A DNA stretch of 32,096 nt from Streptococcus sanguinis (GTDB lineage: Bacteria; Bacillota; Bacilli; Lactobacillales; Streptococcaceae): assembly GCF_019929225.1 (NCBI RefSeq), contig NZ_JAHZPA010000009.1, positions 1 through 32,096 of the forward strand. Reading direction: 5' to 3'. Every line of letters begins with the position of its first letter. Positions within the stretch are counted from its first letter, which is position 1. Position numbers and translations under genes: made by a program. The notes below the pieces were generated by a model, which saw only the letters and a list, made by a program, of their open reading frames with translations, was not told the DNA's origin and made no database searches. Below, piece after piece: positions 1 through 8,677 of the stretch.

Positions 1-1434
1 CGTACCGTACTTGCACTCATAGACGCGCTGGTCGATGCAGACGTACTTGCGCTTACTGACGCACTAGTAGACGCGGACGTACTTGCGCTCACTGATGCAC
101 TCGTTGAAGCAGACGTACTTGCGCTTACTGACGCGCTCGTTGAAGCGGACGTGCTGGCAGATACGGACGCGCTCGTTGAAGCGGACGTACTTGCACTTAC
201 TGACGCACTTGTCGATGCGGACGTACTTGCGCTCACTGACGCACTTGTCGATGCGGACGTGCTTGCGGAAACTGAAGCACTCGTGGACGCGGACGTACTT
301 GCGCTTACTGAGGCACTCGTGGACGCTGAAGTACTTGCACTCACTGACGCGCTGGTCGATGCTGAAGTGCTTGCGGATACTGACGCACTGGTCGACGCTG
401 AAGTACTTGCACTCACTGACGCGCTCGTTGAGGCAGACGTGCTTGCACTTACCGACGCGCTCGTTGAGGCAGACGTGCTTGCACTTACCGACGCGCTCGT
501 TGAGGCCGATGTGCTTGCGGAAACTGATGCGCTCGTTGAGGCAGACGTACTTGCGGAAACTGATGCACTCGTCGATGCTGACGTACTTGCGCTTACAGAT
601 GCACTCGTGGACGCAGACGTACTTGCTGAAACGGACGCACTCGTTGAAGCAGACGCACTTGCACTCACTGACGCACTCGTTGAAGCGGAGGTGCTGGCAC
701 TTACGGATGCGCTAGTGGACGCGGACGTACTTGCGGATACGGATGCGCTGGTGGACGCGGAGGTGCTGGCTGAAACTGACGCACTCGTTGACGCAGATGT
801 GCTGGCTGAAACTGATGCGCTCGTGGAGGCTGACGTACTTGCGCTTACGGAGGCGCTAGTGGACGCGGACGTACTTGCGGATACGGATGCGCTGGTGGAC
901 GCGGAGGTGCTGGCTGAAACTGACGCACTCGTTGACGCAGATGTGCTGGCTGAAACTGATGCACTCGTTGAAGCGGACGTACTTGCACTCACTGATGCAC
1001 TGGTGGACGCGGACGTACTTGCGCTGACTGACGCACTTGTCGATGCGGACGTACTTGCAGACACTGACGCACTGGTGGACGCGGACGTACTTGCACTTAC
1101 GGACGCACTCGTTGAAGCCGAGGTGCTTGCAGATACAGATGCACTTGTGGACGCGGATGTACTTGCACTTACTGACGCACTCGTCGACGCGGACGTACTT
1201 GCAGATACTGACGCACTCGTGGAGGCAGACGTGCTGGCTGAAACTGAAGCACTTGTCGATGCGGACGTGCTGGCACTCACTGACGCACTCGTCGATGCGG
1301 ACGTACTTGCGCTTACTGACGCACTTGTTGATGCAGACGTGCTGGCACTTACTGAGGCACTTGTTGATGCTGAGGTACTTGCACTTACCGATGCGCTGGT
1401 GGACGCAGAGGTCTTAATTGACACAGAAGCACTC
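1..1434 (-). repeat. 36-nt tandem repeat array encoding SRR2 of the adhesin
   Basis: A 36-nt unit (12 residues, reading [12 protein letters not shown] with small variations) is repeated about 40 times and continues past the window edge. The bases diverge between units mainly at silent positions. Some units are exactly identical: 421-456 equals 457-492, and 711-818 equals 855-962. Serine and threonine residues here are the expected sites of O-glycosylation. The array also leaves open reading frames in the other frames and on the other strand. Confidence 0.95.
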
Positions 1435-3389
1435 GTAGACGCGGAACTGCTTGCTGAAGTCGAGGCACTAGCAGAGGCTGACTTACTTTCCGCAATAGAT
1501 TCGATTGTTGAGGTAGAGGCACTGACGGATGCGGAGGTGCTTGCAGATTTGGAAGTACTTCCTTCTCTTGTATCTACCAACTTACTTCCCTCAACAGTGG
1601 CCGTTCTGCTATCTCTGAACGTTATAGTAGCTGTACCATTATTAGACACAGCAATTGCTGTATTAAAGTTACTTCTATAAACATCCTGCTCTCTAAGATT
1701 TGGATTACTTCGCTTAATCGCTTCTCTGACCTGATTTTTTTCAGTTTCTGATAATTGATTTGGGTTCTTAACTATTAACGTATTCTCTGGAATATTCGGT
1801 TTGTATCGAATAATCAATCTGAACTGGCCATTTACCGATGTCTTTGCAACAGCAGCATTACCCATTTCTGTTTGTGTTGCATTAACGTTCCCTGCCGCAT
1901 CCGTAGCAGTTATGTAACGAGTATAATCACCAATCGTTGTATCGACTGGAACATTACCAAAAACTCGAACCTTTAACTGATTACCTTCTTGCGCAACTGA
2001 ATATCTCACCCATTCAGTACCGGTTCCAGGAAGATTACTATACAACCAACGATAAAGTGTCTTATTAAGATCAAAAGCATTGGAATTATCCGTTACTGTC
2101 GCAACAAATTCAAAGGACTCACCACGATAAACAGTAATTTCACTAGGGAAATCAACAACTGGTCTTTCCGTATCTCTAAACGGCACATTGGTATCCAGAT
2201 CTATCTTATCCCAACTTCCTCTAGTCTTACTAGCGACTTCGCTGTATTCAGCAGGAAAATTATTATTTGTAATAGCTTGAGTACTTGTTGCCAATCGCAG
2301 GGCAATAGCTGGATTACCTGTAGTCTCTGCCACTCTGGTGACAATTCGTAGTGTTGTAGTCGCTGCTGAACGACTAGTATAGAGGTTCCAAGCGCCAGAT
2401 GACTGAACAGTCCCAGAATTTGTAGCTTCTCGACCATTAAAAGTAACGCTTGTAGTTTCCTGACCTTCTCCGATAGATACAAGCGCCCCAATATTGCCAG
2501 TCTGTGCTTTGTTAGGAGACAAGGTAATAGTCCAAGTCAGCAGACGAGTCTGATCATCAAAGCTTGTAGTGATGTTGTCAATCATATCACCGTTGACTCT
2601 ATCACGGTTAGTCTCATTAAAATTAGGCTGTGTCACCGCCCGACGGCCCCTTCTCCGTCCTGTCTGGTTAGAAGCCTCTGTTGACTGCTGGCTACTTTCG
2701 GATCTAGCACTCTCTGATGTAGAGGTGGTAGATGTCTGACTGGCTGAGACTGACTCTGATGCACTAGCGGACGCACTAGTGCTTGCACTAACCGAATCAG
2801 ATGTACTTGAAGACACTGAAAGAGACTCAGATACACTTAAGGAATCTGAGACTGCTTGAGATGTGCTGGCACTGATAGAGGCAGAGCTAGACTGTGACAT
2901 TGACTCTGAAGCTGAGATGCTGGCAGAGATAGATGCACTGACAGAAGCACTGGCACTGGCTGAGGATGTATCTGATACAGACTCTGACTCAGTATGTGAG
3001 CTTGCCGTTGCAGTTGCTGCTTCAGTAGCACTGCTTTCTTCTCCTAAAACTGTTTCACCACGTGTCGCTAAAACGTCTGTCGTATCAATGACCTTTTCCA
3101 GAGCCTGACCGTCTTCTGCATGAACAGTTGTACTTGTCACAACAGCTCCGCCCAGCACGGCCCCTGTGGCGACAATACCCCTCAAAAAGTCTATGCCGCT
3201 CTTTTTATCGGTAACTTGTTCTTCCGTTACCTTGAGCTCGATCGATGAAAGGCCTCCCCCCTTCATTGATCTAAAAAGGCCGAACTGTGATGTCGCAGCA
3301 CGCAGCCAATGCTTACCCGATTTAATCAGCTTAAAACGAGTCACACGCTCTACTTCGTGGTACTTACCTTTTTGACGTTTAAAAAACAT
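1..3389 (-). CDS. Serine-rich repeat (SRR) sialoglycan-binding adhesin, GspB/Hsa/SrpA family; C-terminal part outside the window
   Basis: Glycosylated surface adhesin that binds sialylated host glycans. About 1129 codons are visible, with no stop before base 1. The ATG at 3389 follows AGGGAG. Residues 1-91 form the long signal peptide of accessory Sec (SecA2/SecY2) substrates, with KSGKHW near residue 24, a hydrophobic core near 70-86 and likely cleavage after VHA. A short serine-rich region (SRR1, about 110-240) ends in [10 protein letters not shown] ligand-binding region (about 250-610) follows: a CnaA-like sandwich (250-405), a Siglec-like domain (from about 408) with YTRY at 489-492 (Arg491), and a Unique-like domain starting RLIIRYKPN near 525. 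From about 612 comes SRR2, an [12 protein letters not shown] repeat. Three domains match GspB better than the two-domain SrpA. The LPXTG anchor, glycosyltransferases and SecY2/SecA2 genes would be expected beyond the left edge. Family is certain; orthologue identity is inferred. Confidence 0.95.
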   Translation of the reverse strand, partial: MFFKRQKGKYHEVERVTRFKLIKSGKHWLRAATSQFGLFRSMKGGGLSSIELKVTEEQVTDKKSGIDFLRGIVATGAVLGGAVVTSTTVHAEDGQALEKVIDTTDVLATRGETVLGEESSATEAATATASSHTESESVSDTSSASASASVSASISASISASESMSQSSSASISASTSQAVSDSLSVSESLSVSSSTSDSVSASTSASASASESVSASQTSTTSTSESARSESSQQSTEASNQTGRRRGRRAVTQPNFNETNRDRVNGDMIDNITTSFDDQTRLLTWTITLSPNKAQTGNIGALVSIGEGQETTSVTFNGREATNSGTVQSSGAWNLYTSRSAATTTLRIVTRVAETTGNPAIALRLATSTQAITNNNFPAEYSEVASKTRGSWDKIDLDTNVPFRDTERPVVDFPSEITVYRGESFEFVATVTDNSNAFDLNKTLYRWLYSNLPGTGTEWVRYSVAQEGNQLKVRVFGNVPVDTTIGDYTRYITATDAAGNVNATQTEMGNAAVAKTSVNGQFRLIIRYKPNIPENTLIVKNPNQLSETEKNQVREAIKRSNPNLREQDVYRSNFNTAIAVSNNGTATITFRDSRTATVEGSKLVDTREGSTSKSASTSASVSASTSTIESIAESKSASASASTSASSSASTSASVSIKTSASTSASVSASTSASTSASVSASTSASTSASVSASTSASTSASVSASTSASTSASVSASTSASTSASVSASTSASTSASVSASTSASTSASVSASTSASTSASVSASTSASTSASVSASTSASTSASVSASTSASTSASVSASTSASTSASVSASTSASTSASVSASTSASTSASVSASTSASTSASVSASTSASTSASVSASTSASTSASVSASTSASTSASVSASTSASTSASVSASTSASTSASVSASASASTSASVSASTSASTSASVSASTSASTSASVSASTSASTSASVSASTSASTSASVSASTSASTSASVSASTSASTSASVSASTSASTSASVSASTSASTSASVSASTSASTSASVSASTSASTSASVSASTSASTSASVSASTSASTSASVSASTSASTSASVSASTSASTSASVSASTSASTSASVSASTSASTSASVSASTSASTSASMSASTV

Positions 3390-3434
3390 AATTCTCCCTT
3401 TAATTTATATCCTTTTTAAAAATCCATTAATCCC

Positions 3435-3443
3435 ATTTTACCA
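3435..3443 (-). promoter_or_regulatory. Possible extended -10 promoter for the SRR adhesin gene
   Basis: On the minus strand TGGTAAAAT (TG-n-TAAAAT) lies 45 bases upstream of the adhesin ATG. No good -35 box is seen at the right distance. A second AT-rich candidate, TATAAT, lies slightly upstream. The assignment is weak. Confidence 0.35.
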
Positions 3444-3555
3444 CACTATTATATAAAATGAACAATAAATTACTTATTTTTTTTGCTGAAATTGTTTTCA
3501 AGCATTTCCAAAAAATATTCATATTAAAGCAACTTTCATCTCCTTCAACAAATAG

Positions 3556-3576
3556 AAAAAACGCCAAACAGCGTTT
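3556..3576 (-). terminator. Rho-independent terminator after tRNA-Ser
   Basis: On the minus strand the hairpin AAACGC-TGTTTG-GCGTTT is followed by a T-run. It lies just 3' of the tRNA-Ser and upstream of the adhesin gene, so it separates the two transcripts. Confidence 0.8.
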
Positions 3577-3590
3577 CTTGCATCTTATGA

Positions 3591-3678
3591 CGGAAGACAT
3601 GGGATTCGAACCCACGCACGCTTTTACACGCCTACTGCGTTTCCAACACAGCCTCTTAAGCCTCTTGAGTAATCTTCC
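3591..3678 (-). tRNA. tRNA-Ser (anticodon GGA)
   Basis: The 88-nt gene has a serine-type long variable arm. The acceptor stem pairs GGAAGAT with GTCTTCC (one G-U pair), followed by discriminator G. The anticodon arm is CTGTG-TTGGAAA-CGCAG, giving anticodon GGA, which reads TCC and TCT serine codons. The T arm contains GTGGGTTCGAATCCCAT. CCA is not encoded. It lies about 200 bases upstream of the serine-rich adhesin gene. Confidence 0.95.
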
Positions 3679-3716
3679 ACAAAAGAGAAAGTCCAGCTTT
3701 CTCAAAACTTTAACCA

Positions 3717-4562
3717 TTATACCACATTACAGCCCCAACCGCCATAGTTTCCGTTAAATTTTTTCACAAATTCAACCAAAGTCCAAACATTCTGGTTCAA
3801 ATCAAAGATTTCTGTCGTATCCATACGAATCACTTGCAGCTGATATGGTTTGTCCGCATCTTCTATCTTTTCAGCTGATACGAGGCTATAGCCCAGTGCT
3901 TCAACTTCCTTTAGGAAACCATCTCGATCTTCCTCAGACGCAAAATAGGCCCAATGGTCAATCTCGCGCTCCTGACTATGGTCATCGCCGTCCTGCTCCA
4001 GCTGGTACCAGACCCGCTGGTTGAGAATGGTCTGATACTCGTATTCATTAGGATAGAGAAAATCAAAGTATTGATTCCATTCCTCGTCTTCTAGGGTTGC
4101 CGAGTCATAGCGGCGGTCTGGAAAGTCGCGCATCACGTTTGCAATCGGCTCTAGATGGCTTTTCTTGTCTTGCAGATAGTAGTAAAACTCAATATTTCCA
4201 TCTGTTGTAATCACACCAACATGAATGCCACCGACCTGCCCTAAAGCCTCAGAAAGCCGGTCCTCAATCACATTCAGCTCTTTAAACTCATCACTAGATG
4301 GAAAACCTGTCTCCCCATCGTACTGGAGGAGCGTTACCTTGAGCCTCATAGCATAGGCGTATAGAGGATAGGGTGCCTCATCAGCAAGAGCTAGATTCAG
4401 ACGGATACTAGCCAACTTGTCATCTATATAGGTTGAGAAAGAGCCCCACTCACTCGGAAAAGGATCCTCAGCAGGCACATCAAGCACTGATTCTTCCACC
4501 TTTTCTACTTTCTCTTCTTCTTGCTCTCGCTTCTTACCAAACAGATTCTTAAAAAAACTCAT
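3717..4562 (-). CDS. DUF695 / RraB-like two-domain cytoplasmic protein
   Basis: A 281-residue soluble protein with no signal peptide. It starts MSFFKNLFGKK, followed by an acidic stretch rich in Glu. The middle part (about 35-180, with GGIHVGVITTDGNIEFYYYL) resembles DUF695. The C-terminal part (about 180-281, with HWAYFASEEDRDGFLKEVEA) resembles the RraB fold, known in enterobacteria as an RNase E inhibitor. Streptococci generally use RNase Y/J rather than RNase E, so the RraB-like part probably does something else here. The gene stands alone, with the tRNA-Ser directly downstream. The domain names come from recognition of motifs and the function is unknown. Confidence 0.85.
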   Translation of the reverse strand: MSFFKNLFGKKREQEEEKVEKVEESVLDVPAEDPFPSEWGSFSTYIDDKLASIRLNLALADEAPYPLYAYAMRLKVTLLQYDGETGFPSSDEFKELNVIEDRLSEALGQVGGIHVGVITTDGNIEFYYYLQDKKSHLEPIANVMRDFPDRRYDSATLEDEEWNQYFDFLYPNEYEYQTILNQRVWYQLEQDGDDHSQEREIDHWAYFASEEDRDGFLKEVEALGYSLVSAEKIEDADKPYQLQVIRMDTTEIFDLNQNVWTLVEFVKKFNGNYGGWGCNVV

Positions 4563-4684
4563 ATCAAACTTCCCTTAATACTTATGAAATCAACCTACTA
4601 GAAATACAAATATTTCCTTTGTCATCACTAACATCATTGTATTACTTTTTCAGATAGAAATCAAGATTTCCTGAACATCGTAAA

Positions 4685-4713
4685 AGCAAAAAACGCTGAT
4701 TTCTCAACGTTTT
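4685..4713 (-). terminator. Rho-independent terminator of ssrA
   Basis: On the minus strand AAAACGTTGA-GAAA-TCAGCGTTTT forms a 10-bp stem (one G-U pair) with a GAAA tetraloop, followed by T residues. It starts 18 bases after the tmRNA 3' CCA. Confidence 0.85.
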
Positions 4714-4731
4714 AGAAGGACTTTAAAATAA

Positions 4732-5077
4732 TGGAGCCGGTGGGAGTCGAACCCACGTCCAAACACCTGCTAACACATTTGTCTACAACCATAGGCTATG
4801 TATTGATTTAACTTCACCTTGACACATAGCTCAAGCCCAAGTCAAGCGAGTCTATCAATCTCTTGCAAAATCCCTAGACCAGATTTTGCCGTAGCTTGCT
4901 CATAATAAGACCTGTCATCAGACACAAGCAATCCGAATCGGGTCACGCTGGCTGGTTTTTAGGCAGCTACAGCGTAAGAATTGTTATTTTTTGCAGTTAT
5001 ATTTAACTGGCGTTTTACATCCGCTAGATGGGTTGCAAAATGTGCCGCATAATGCCTGTCGAATCCGTAACGACCCC
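4732..5077 (-). ncRNA. ssrA: tmRNA (transfer-messenger RNA)
   Basis: tmRNA rescues ribosomes stalled on broken mRNAs and tags the nascent peptide for proteolysis, acting with SmpB. The 346-nt gene begins GGGGTCGTTACGGATTCGAC at 5077 and ends in a tRNA-like T arm (GTGGGTTCGACTCCCAC) and an encoded CCA at 4734-4732. The ends pair as a tRNA-like acceptor stem, allowing G-U pairs. The internal tag reading frame encodes AKNNNSYAVAA and ends in TAA. The stretch between the tag and the 3' domain would form the pseudoknots. A TATAAT promoter and a strong terminator flank it, so it is an independent transcript. Confidence 0.97.
4959..4994 (-). other. tmRNA proteolysis-tag reading frame
   Basis: The resume codon GCA at 4994 opens eleven sense codons (AKNNNSYAVAA) followed by TAA. 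The C-terminal AVAA is the degron recognised by ClpXP-type proteases. The tag is of the streptococcal (A)KNxxSYAVAA type. Confidence 0.93.
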
Positions 5078-5091
5078 AAGACAATAAGAAC

Positions 5092-5120
5092 ATTATAACA
5101 GAATCTACTAAAGAAAGCAA
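5092..5120 (-). promoter_or_regulatory. Promoter of ssrA
   Basis: On the minus strand TTGCTT (5120-5115), a 17-nt spacer and a perfect TATAAT (5097-5092) lie 14 bases upstream of the mature tmRNA 5' end. The -35 box abuts the terminator of the upstream gene. Confidence 0.8.
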
Positions 5121-5121
5121 A

Positions 5122-5139
5122 AGCCTGCAAACAGCAGGC
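5122..5139 (-). terminator. Terminator of the MIP18-family gene
   Basis: On the minus strand GCCTGC-TGTTT-GCAGGC is followed by TTTTGCTTTC. It lies 20 bases after the stop codon of the gene at 5159-5497. The T-rich tail doubles as the -35 region of ssrA. Confidence 0.7.
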
Positions 5140-5158
5140 CAGCACTTACTATCAGTTC

Positions 5159-5497
5159 TTAACGAATCCCCAAAGCGATCCGAGCATAGCGGCTCATCTT
5201 TTCCACCGTCCAAGCTGGGTACCAAACCAACTTAACATCCGTCTTGGTAACCTCTGGAACATCTGACATGGCGTCATAAATCTGGTCAGTCAGAAGATCC
5301 GCCAGAGGGCATCCCATGGTTGTCAGGGTCATATCGATTTCCGTTTCTCCATTGGTCTCATCAAAACGGATTTCATAGATTAGACCTAGATTGACAATAT
5401 CAATCCCCAGCTCTGGGTCAATAACCTGCTCCAAGCTCTCTAAAATACGCGTTTTGATTTTTTCAACTTCTTCAGGGCTGTATTTTTTTTCTGACAT
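5159..5497 (-). CDS. MIP18/DUF59 family protein, probable iron-sulfur cluster assembly factor (SufT/PaaD-like)
   Basis: A 112-residue cytoplasmic protein. The family contributes to maturation of Fe-S proteins. Visible family marks are VIDPELGIDIVNLGLIYEI near 26-44 and a TMGCPLADLL segment near 76-85 with the conserved cysteine. The C-terminal part includes VKLVWYPAWT. The ATG at 5497 is preceded by AAGGAGG with good spacing. It lies 126 bases downstream of rpoD and ends in its own terminator, so it could be read from the dnaG-rpoD transcript or from a promoter in the gap. No suf genes are present nearby, so the exact partner is unknown. Confidence 0.9.
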   Translation of the reverse strand: MSEKKYSPEEVEKIKTRILESLEQVIDPELGIDIVNLGLIYEIRFDETNGETEIDMTLTTMGCPLADLLTDQIYDAMSDVPEVTKTDVKLVWYPAWTVEKMSRYARIALGIR

Positions 5498-5623
5498 GCA
5501 ATATCCTCCTTATAGATATAGCAGAAATTTCAAGTTAGCTCGAGGGGGCTTTTGCTTTCAGTTAGGATTGCCGACTTTATGCTTCCTACTGAAAAATTTC
5601 TGCCCCTTTTTGTTCTTCAGTTC

Positions 5624-6736
5624 TTAATCTTCAATAAAGTCTCTGAGTGGTTTGCTGCGGCTTGGATGGCGGAGTTTACGCAGAGCCTTGGCTTCAATCT
5701 GGCGAATCCGCTCGCGGGTGACATTGAAGACCTTGCCGACATCTTCTAGTGTCCGCATTTTTCCATCGTCCAGACCAAAGCGCAGACGCAAGACGTTTTC
5801 CTCGCGGTCTGTCAGCGTATCCAAGACCTCATCCAGCTGCTCACGAAGAACGACACGAGTTGTGTAGTCGACTGGATTTTCAATCACTTCATCTTCGATA
5901 AAGTCTCCCAGATGACTGTCGTCTTCTTCACCGATAGGGGTCTCCAGAGAAACCGGCTCCTGAGCAATCTTGAGAATCTCACGAACCTTGTCAGGCGTCA
6001 TATCCATGCGCTCAGCGATTTGCTCTGGTGTTGGGTCTTGACCCAATTCCTGCAAGAGATTGCGTTGCTCACGGACTAGCTTGTTAATGGTTTCCACCAT
6101 GTGGACCGGAATCCGAATGGTCCGAGCTTGGTCAGCAATCGCACGGGTAATGGCTTGACGAATCCACCAAGTCGCATAAGTTGAAAACTTAAATCCTTTG
6201 GTGTAGTCAAACTTATCAACGGCTTTCATCAGCCCCATGTTTCCTTCTTGAATCAAATCAAGGAACTGCATACCACGGCCAACATAACGCTTAGCAATGG
6301 AAACAACCAAACGAAGGTTGGCCTCAGCCAGACGCTGCTTGGCTTCCAAGTCTCCCTGCTCTACCAAGATAGCCAGCTCCTGCTCTTCTTCATTGCTAAG
6401 AAGGGGCACAACCCCAATTTCTTTCAGATACATGCGGACTGGATCATTGACCTTAGCTGAATTACTGCCTAGGAGCTCTTCATCCGTCAGTTCCGCTTCT
6501 TCCTCTTCGTTATTCAAGACGCGCGCGCTGGGATTTCCTTCCTTATCTGTAATTGAGATGCCCGCATCCTGGATGCGCTGCAGCAAATCCTCAATCCCAT
6601 CGGCGTCCAAAGTGAAAGGAATGACCAACTGGTCATTGATTTCATCATCTGTCGCAACCCCAGTCTGCTTGTGGTTGCGGATAAATTCTGCAATTTGAAC
6701 GTCTAATGTTGTTACTTCTTTTTGTTTTGTAGCCAT
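5624..6736 (-). CDS. rpoD: RNA polymerase primary sigma factor (sigma-70/SigA)
   Basis: The primary sigma factor directs RNA polymerase to -10/-35 promoters. The protein has 370 residues, typical for streptococcal SigA. It shows an N-terminal region 1.1-like segment, an acidic stretch near 84-98, region 1.2 ([11 protein letters not shown]), and region 2 with [20 protein letters not shown] and [16 protein letters not shown], which recognises and melts the -10. Region 3 follows, then region 4 with the helix-turn-helix [20 protein letters not shown] for the -35. It ends [14 protein letters not shown]. The ATG lies two bases after the dnaG stop, and its ribosome-binding site (GGAGTAGGA) overlaps the dnaG end. 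This implies coupled translation in a dnaG-rpoD operon like the macromolecular synthesis operon of other bacteria. Confidence 0.98.
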   Translation of the reverse strand: MATKQKEVTTLDVQIAEFIRNHKQTGVATDDEINDQLVIPFTLDADGIEDLLQRIQDAGISITDKEGNPSARVLNNEEEEAELTDEELLGSNSAKVNDPVRMYLKEIGVVPLLSNEEEQELAILVEQGDLEAKQRLAEANLRLVVSIAKRYVGRGMQFLDLIQEGNMGLMKAVDKFDYTKGFKFSTYATWWIRQAITRAIADQARTIRIPVHMVETINKLVREQRNLLQELGQDPTPEQIAERMDMTPDKVREILKIAQEPVSLETPIGEEDDSHLGDFIEDEVIENPVDYTTRVVLREQLDEVLDTLTDREENVLRLRFGLDDGKMRTLEDVGKVFNVTRERIRQIEAKALRKLRHPSRSKPLRDFIED

Positions 6737-6738
6737 TC

Positions 6739-8523
6739 CTACTCCATTCTTCTTTTTTGCTCAATCAAGCGCTCCAGCTCGGATAAGGCTGTATCCGTAT
6801 CTCCGCTGTGAGAGGCTTCTCGAATCTTCTTACTAATAAACTGATTATGCTTGCGCAAAATCTCCCGCTCTCTGGTTTCTTCCACTTCTTTCAACTCATC
6901 TTCCAAAACCTCATCAGGCAAGTCTTCTTCTAAAACGCGGTACCAAGCCTGCTGAACATGATCTGGCAGCTGGGACAAATCCTGCGGTGTCACCTCACCA
7001 TTCGCCAGCAAAATCTCATACAAGACCTGCAAGTCCTCCGAGTCAAAGACAAAGTCTTCTCTCAACCGATATTGGTTCAATATCAAAGGATGGTGCAGCA
7101 TGCGGTGGAAGATATGATTTTCCGCCCTCATGAGACGATTCAGCCGGTTCGAAGGCGAAAACTGCATAACGACTGGTTGAGACTGCTGAATTGGCGCCTC
7201 CTGACTGCGACTAGATCGCTCAGCCAGCCGACTGTTATTTACCGTCTGCTCCACCTGCTGATAGTCAAAGTCCGGCAGCAACTCAGCCAGCATGTAAATA
7301 TAGGAGTTCTGCGCTGTGATAGACTTGGTCTTCGCAATAATCGGTGCCATCTTCTCTACAAACTCAATCTGAGCCTGCAGATTTTCAATATTATCTGGTT
7401 TCAGATGATGCAACAGAAACTCCACATTACTTATTCGCGTTTTGCTCAGCAAACGCTGCAAGTCTTCCTCAGAATTTTTAGCTAGAAATTCATCCGGGTC
7501 CAAATTATCCGGAATCCGAACAATTTCCACCGTCATATCTCTCAACTCATCTAAAGCCTTAGCAGTCGCTGCCTGCCCTGCCCTATCTCCATCGTAAGAC
7601 AGGATAATCTTCTTACAATACTTACTCAGATGCTGAACATGCTCAGGAGTCAGAGCAGTTCCCATAGAAGCTACTGCATTTTCAATCCCGGCCCGATATG
7701 CTGCAATCACATCCATGAAGCCTTCCATCAGATAGACCTCATGGCTCTTCTTGATAACCGGCTTGGCCTTATCCAGATGATAGAGCTCGTAGCTTTTATT
7801 GAAAATAGCGGTGCTGCGACTATTTTTATACTTGGCCTGATGACCATCTGAAGCCGCCTCTTGCCAAATCCGACCGGAAAAGGCCACAACCTGCCCACTG
7901 TCATTGGTCAGGGGAAACATAATCCGGTTTTGAAAAGCATCATAGACCAGATTATTCTCCGCTAGATTGAAGAGGCCTGAGTTCATGATGGTATTCTCAT
8001 CAAACTTGCCAGCCATACTCTTATGAAGATAATTGCCCTCATTAGGAGCCAGCCCGATTTGAAAATGCTTAAGAACATCATCTGTCAGCCCGCGCTGGTA
8101 GAGATAAGCCCGCGCTTCCTCTCCCATCTTGGTCGTCATCAGGACCGCATGGTAAAACTTCGCTGCCTCGGTATGGATATCGTAGAGAGCCTGGTGCGGA
8201 TGGCTTTGTCTCGGTCGGTCATTGCCCGCTGTCTCTACAGCCAAGGGAATCCCTGCCCGCTCTGCTACAATCTGAACAGCATCCATAAAGGAAACGCCTC
8301 GATAATCCTCAATGAATTTGAAGACATCGCCCGACTTGCCGCAGCCAAAACAGTGATAAAACTGCTTGTCCTCTACAACGTTAAAAGAGGGCGTCTTTTC
8401 GCCATGAAAGGGACAGAGTCCCAGAAAATTCCGTCCAGCCTTAGTCAAGGCCACCGTTTCTCCTATGACATCGACGATATTGACGCTGTTTTTAATTTCA
8501 GAAATGATTTCTTTATCAATCAA
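6739..8523 (-). CDS. dnaG: DNA primase
   Basis: DnaG makes the RNA primers for Okazaki fragments with the replicative helicase. The protein is 594 residues from the TTG start chosen here. The CHC2 zinc-binding motif is Cys37-x2-His40-x17-Cys58-x2-Cys61. The TOPRIM core has [10 protein letters not shown] and the acidic LSYDGDRAG. The C-terminal part is the helicase-interacting region. The start is TTG at 8523 because GGAGG lies 9 bases upstream and the protein then begins (M)IDKEII, like relatives. An ATG at 8547 is in frame but sits upstream of that GGAGG and has no ribosome-binding site. It is the first gene of the dnaG-rpoD operon. Confidence 0.96.
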   Translation of the reverse strand: MIDKEIISEIKNSVNIVDVIGETVALTKAGRNFLGLCPFHGEKTPSFNVVEDKQFYHCFGCGKSGDVFKFIEDYRGVSFMDAVQIVAERAGIPLAVETAGNDRPRQSHPHQALYDIHTEAAKFYHAVLMTTKMGEEARAYLYQRGLTDDVLKHFQIGLAPNEGNYLHKSMAGKFDENTIMNSGLFNLAENNLVYDAFQNRIMFPLTNDSGQVVAFSGRIWQEAASDGHQAKYKNSRSTAIFNKSYELYHLDKAKPVIKKSHEVYLMEGFMDVIAAYRAGIENAVASMGTALTPEHVQHLSKYCKKIILSYDGDRAGQAATAKALDELRDMTVEIVRIPDNLDPDEFLAKNSEEDLQRLLSKTRISNVEFLLHHLKPDNIENLQAQIEFVEKMAPIIAKTKSITAQNSYIYMLAELLPDFDYQQVEQTVNNSRLAERSSRSQEAPIQQSQPVVMQFSPSNRLNRLMRAENHIFHRMLHHPLILNQYRLREDFVFDSEDLQVLYEILLANGEVTPQDLSQLPDHVQQAWYRVLEEDLPDEVLEDELKEVEETREREILRKHNQFISKKIREASHSGDTDTALSELERLIEQKRRME

Positions 8524-8562
8524 GAGACAATACCTCCAATTTATCATAGAATATCATTCTAT

Positions 8563-8591
8563 ATTTTATACTAAAATGATGCAAATGTAAA
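8563..8591 (-). promoter_or_regulatory. Promoter of dnaG-rpoD
   Basis: On the minus strand TTTACA (8591-8586), a 17-nt spacer and TAAAAT (8568-8563) lie about 40 bases upstream of the TTG start of dnaG. The position fits a short leader. Confidence 0.65.
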
Positions 8592-8611
8592 ATATTTGAC
8601 AAGCAAATATC

Positions 8612-8640
8612 TTGAGGATGTCATATAAATAAGCTATAAT
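8612..8640 (+). promoter_or_regulatory. Promoter of mscL
   Basis: TTGAGG (8612-8617), a 17-nt spacer and a perfect TATAAT (8635-8640) lie 37 bases before the mscL ATG. A TTGACA at 8595-8600 has no matching -10 box at standard distance. Confidence 0.75.
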
Positions 8641-8677
8641 ATAATCTCATTAATAAATTCTTGAAAGGAAAGAAAGA

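Noticed and set aside
1..1434. CRISPR array, because of the regular 36-nt period
   Set aside because: The repeat is continuous without unique spacers and encodes an in-frame Ser/Ala/Thr repeat.
151..1680. A 509-codon open frame on the plus strand with repeats such as [12 protein letters not shown]
   Set aside because: It is the antisense shadow of the serine-repeat array; the repeat period keeps several frames open. The minus-strand frame has a signal peptide, binding domains and ribosome-binding site.
3427..3757. Open frames across the tRNA-Ser region on both strands (96 and 99 codons)
   Set aside because: They run through the tRNA gene and its terminator and have no recognisable protein features.
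4959..5225. An 88-codon minus-strand open frame ending in AKNNNSYAVAA
   Set aside because: Only the tag part is translated, by the tmRNA mechanism; the rest is tmRNA sequence and the upstream gene end.
8595..8600. TTGACA upstream of mscL as its -35 box
   Set aside because: No -10 box lies at 16-18 bases; the TTGAGG/TATAAT pair further downstream fits better.
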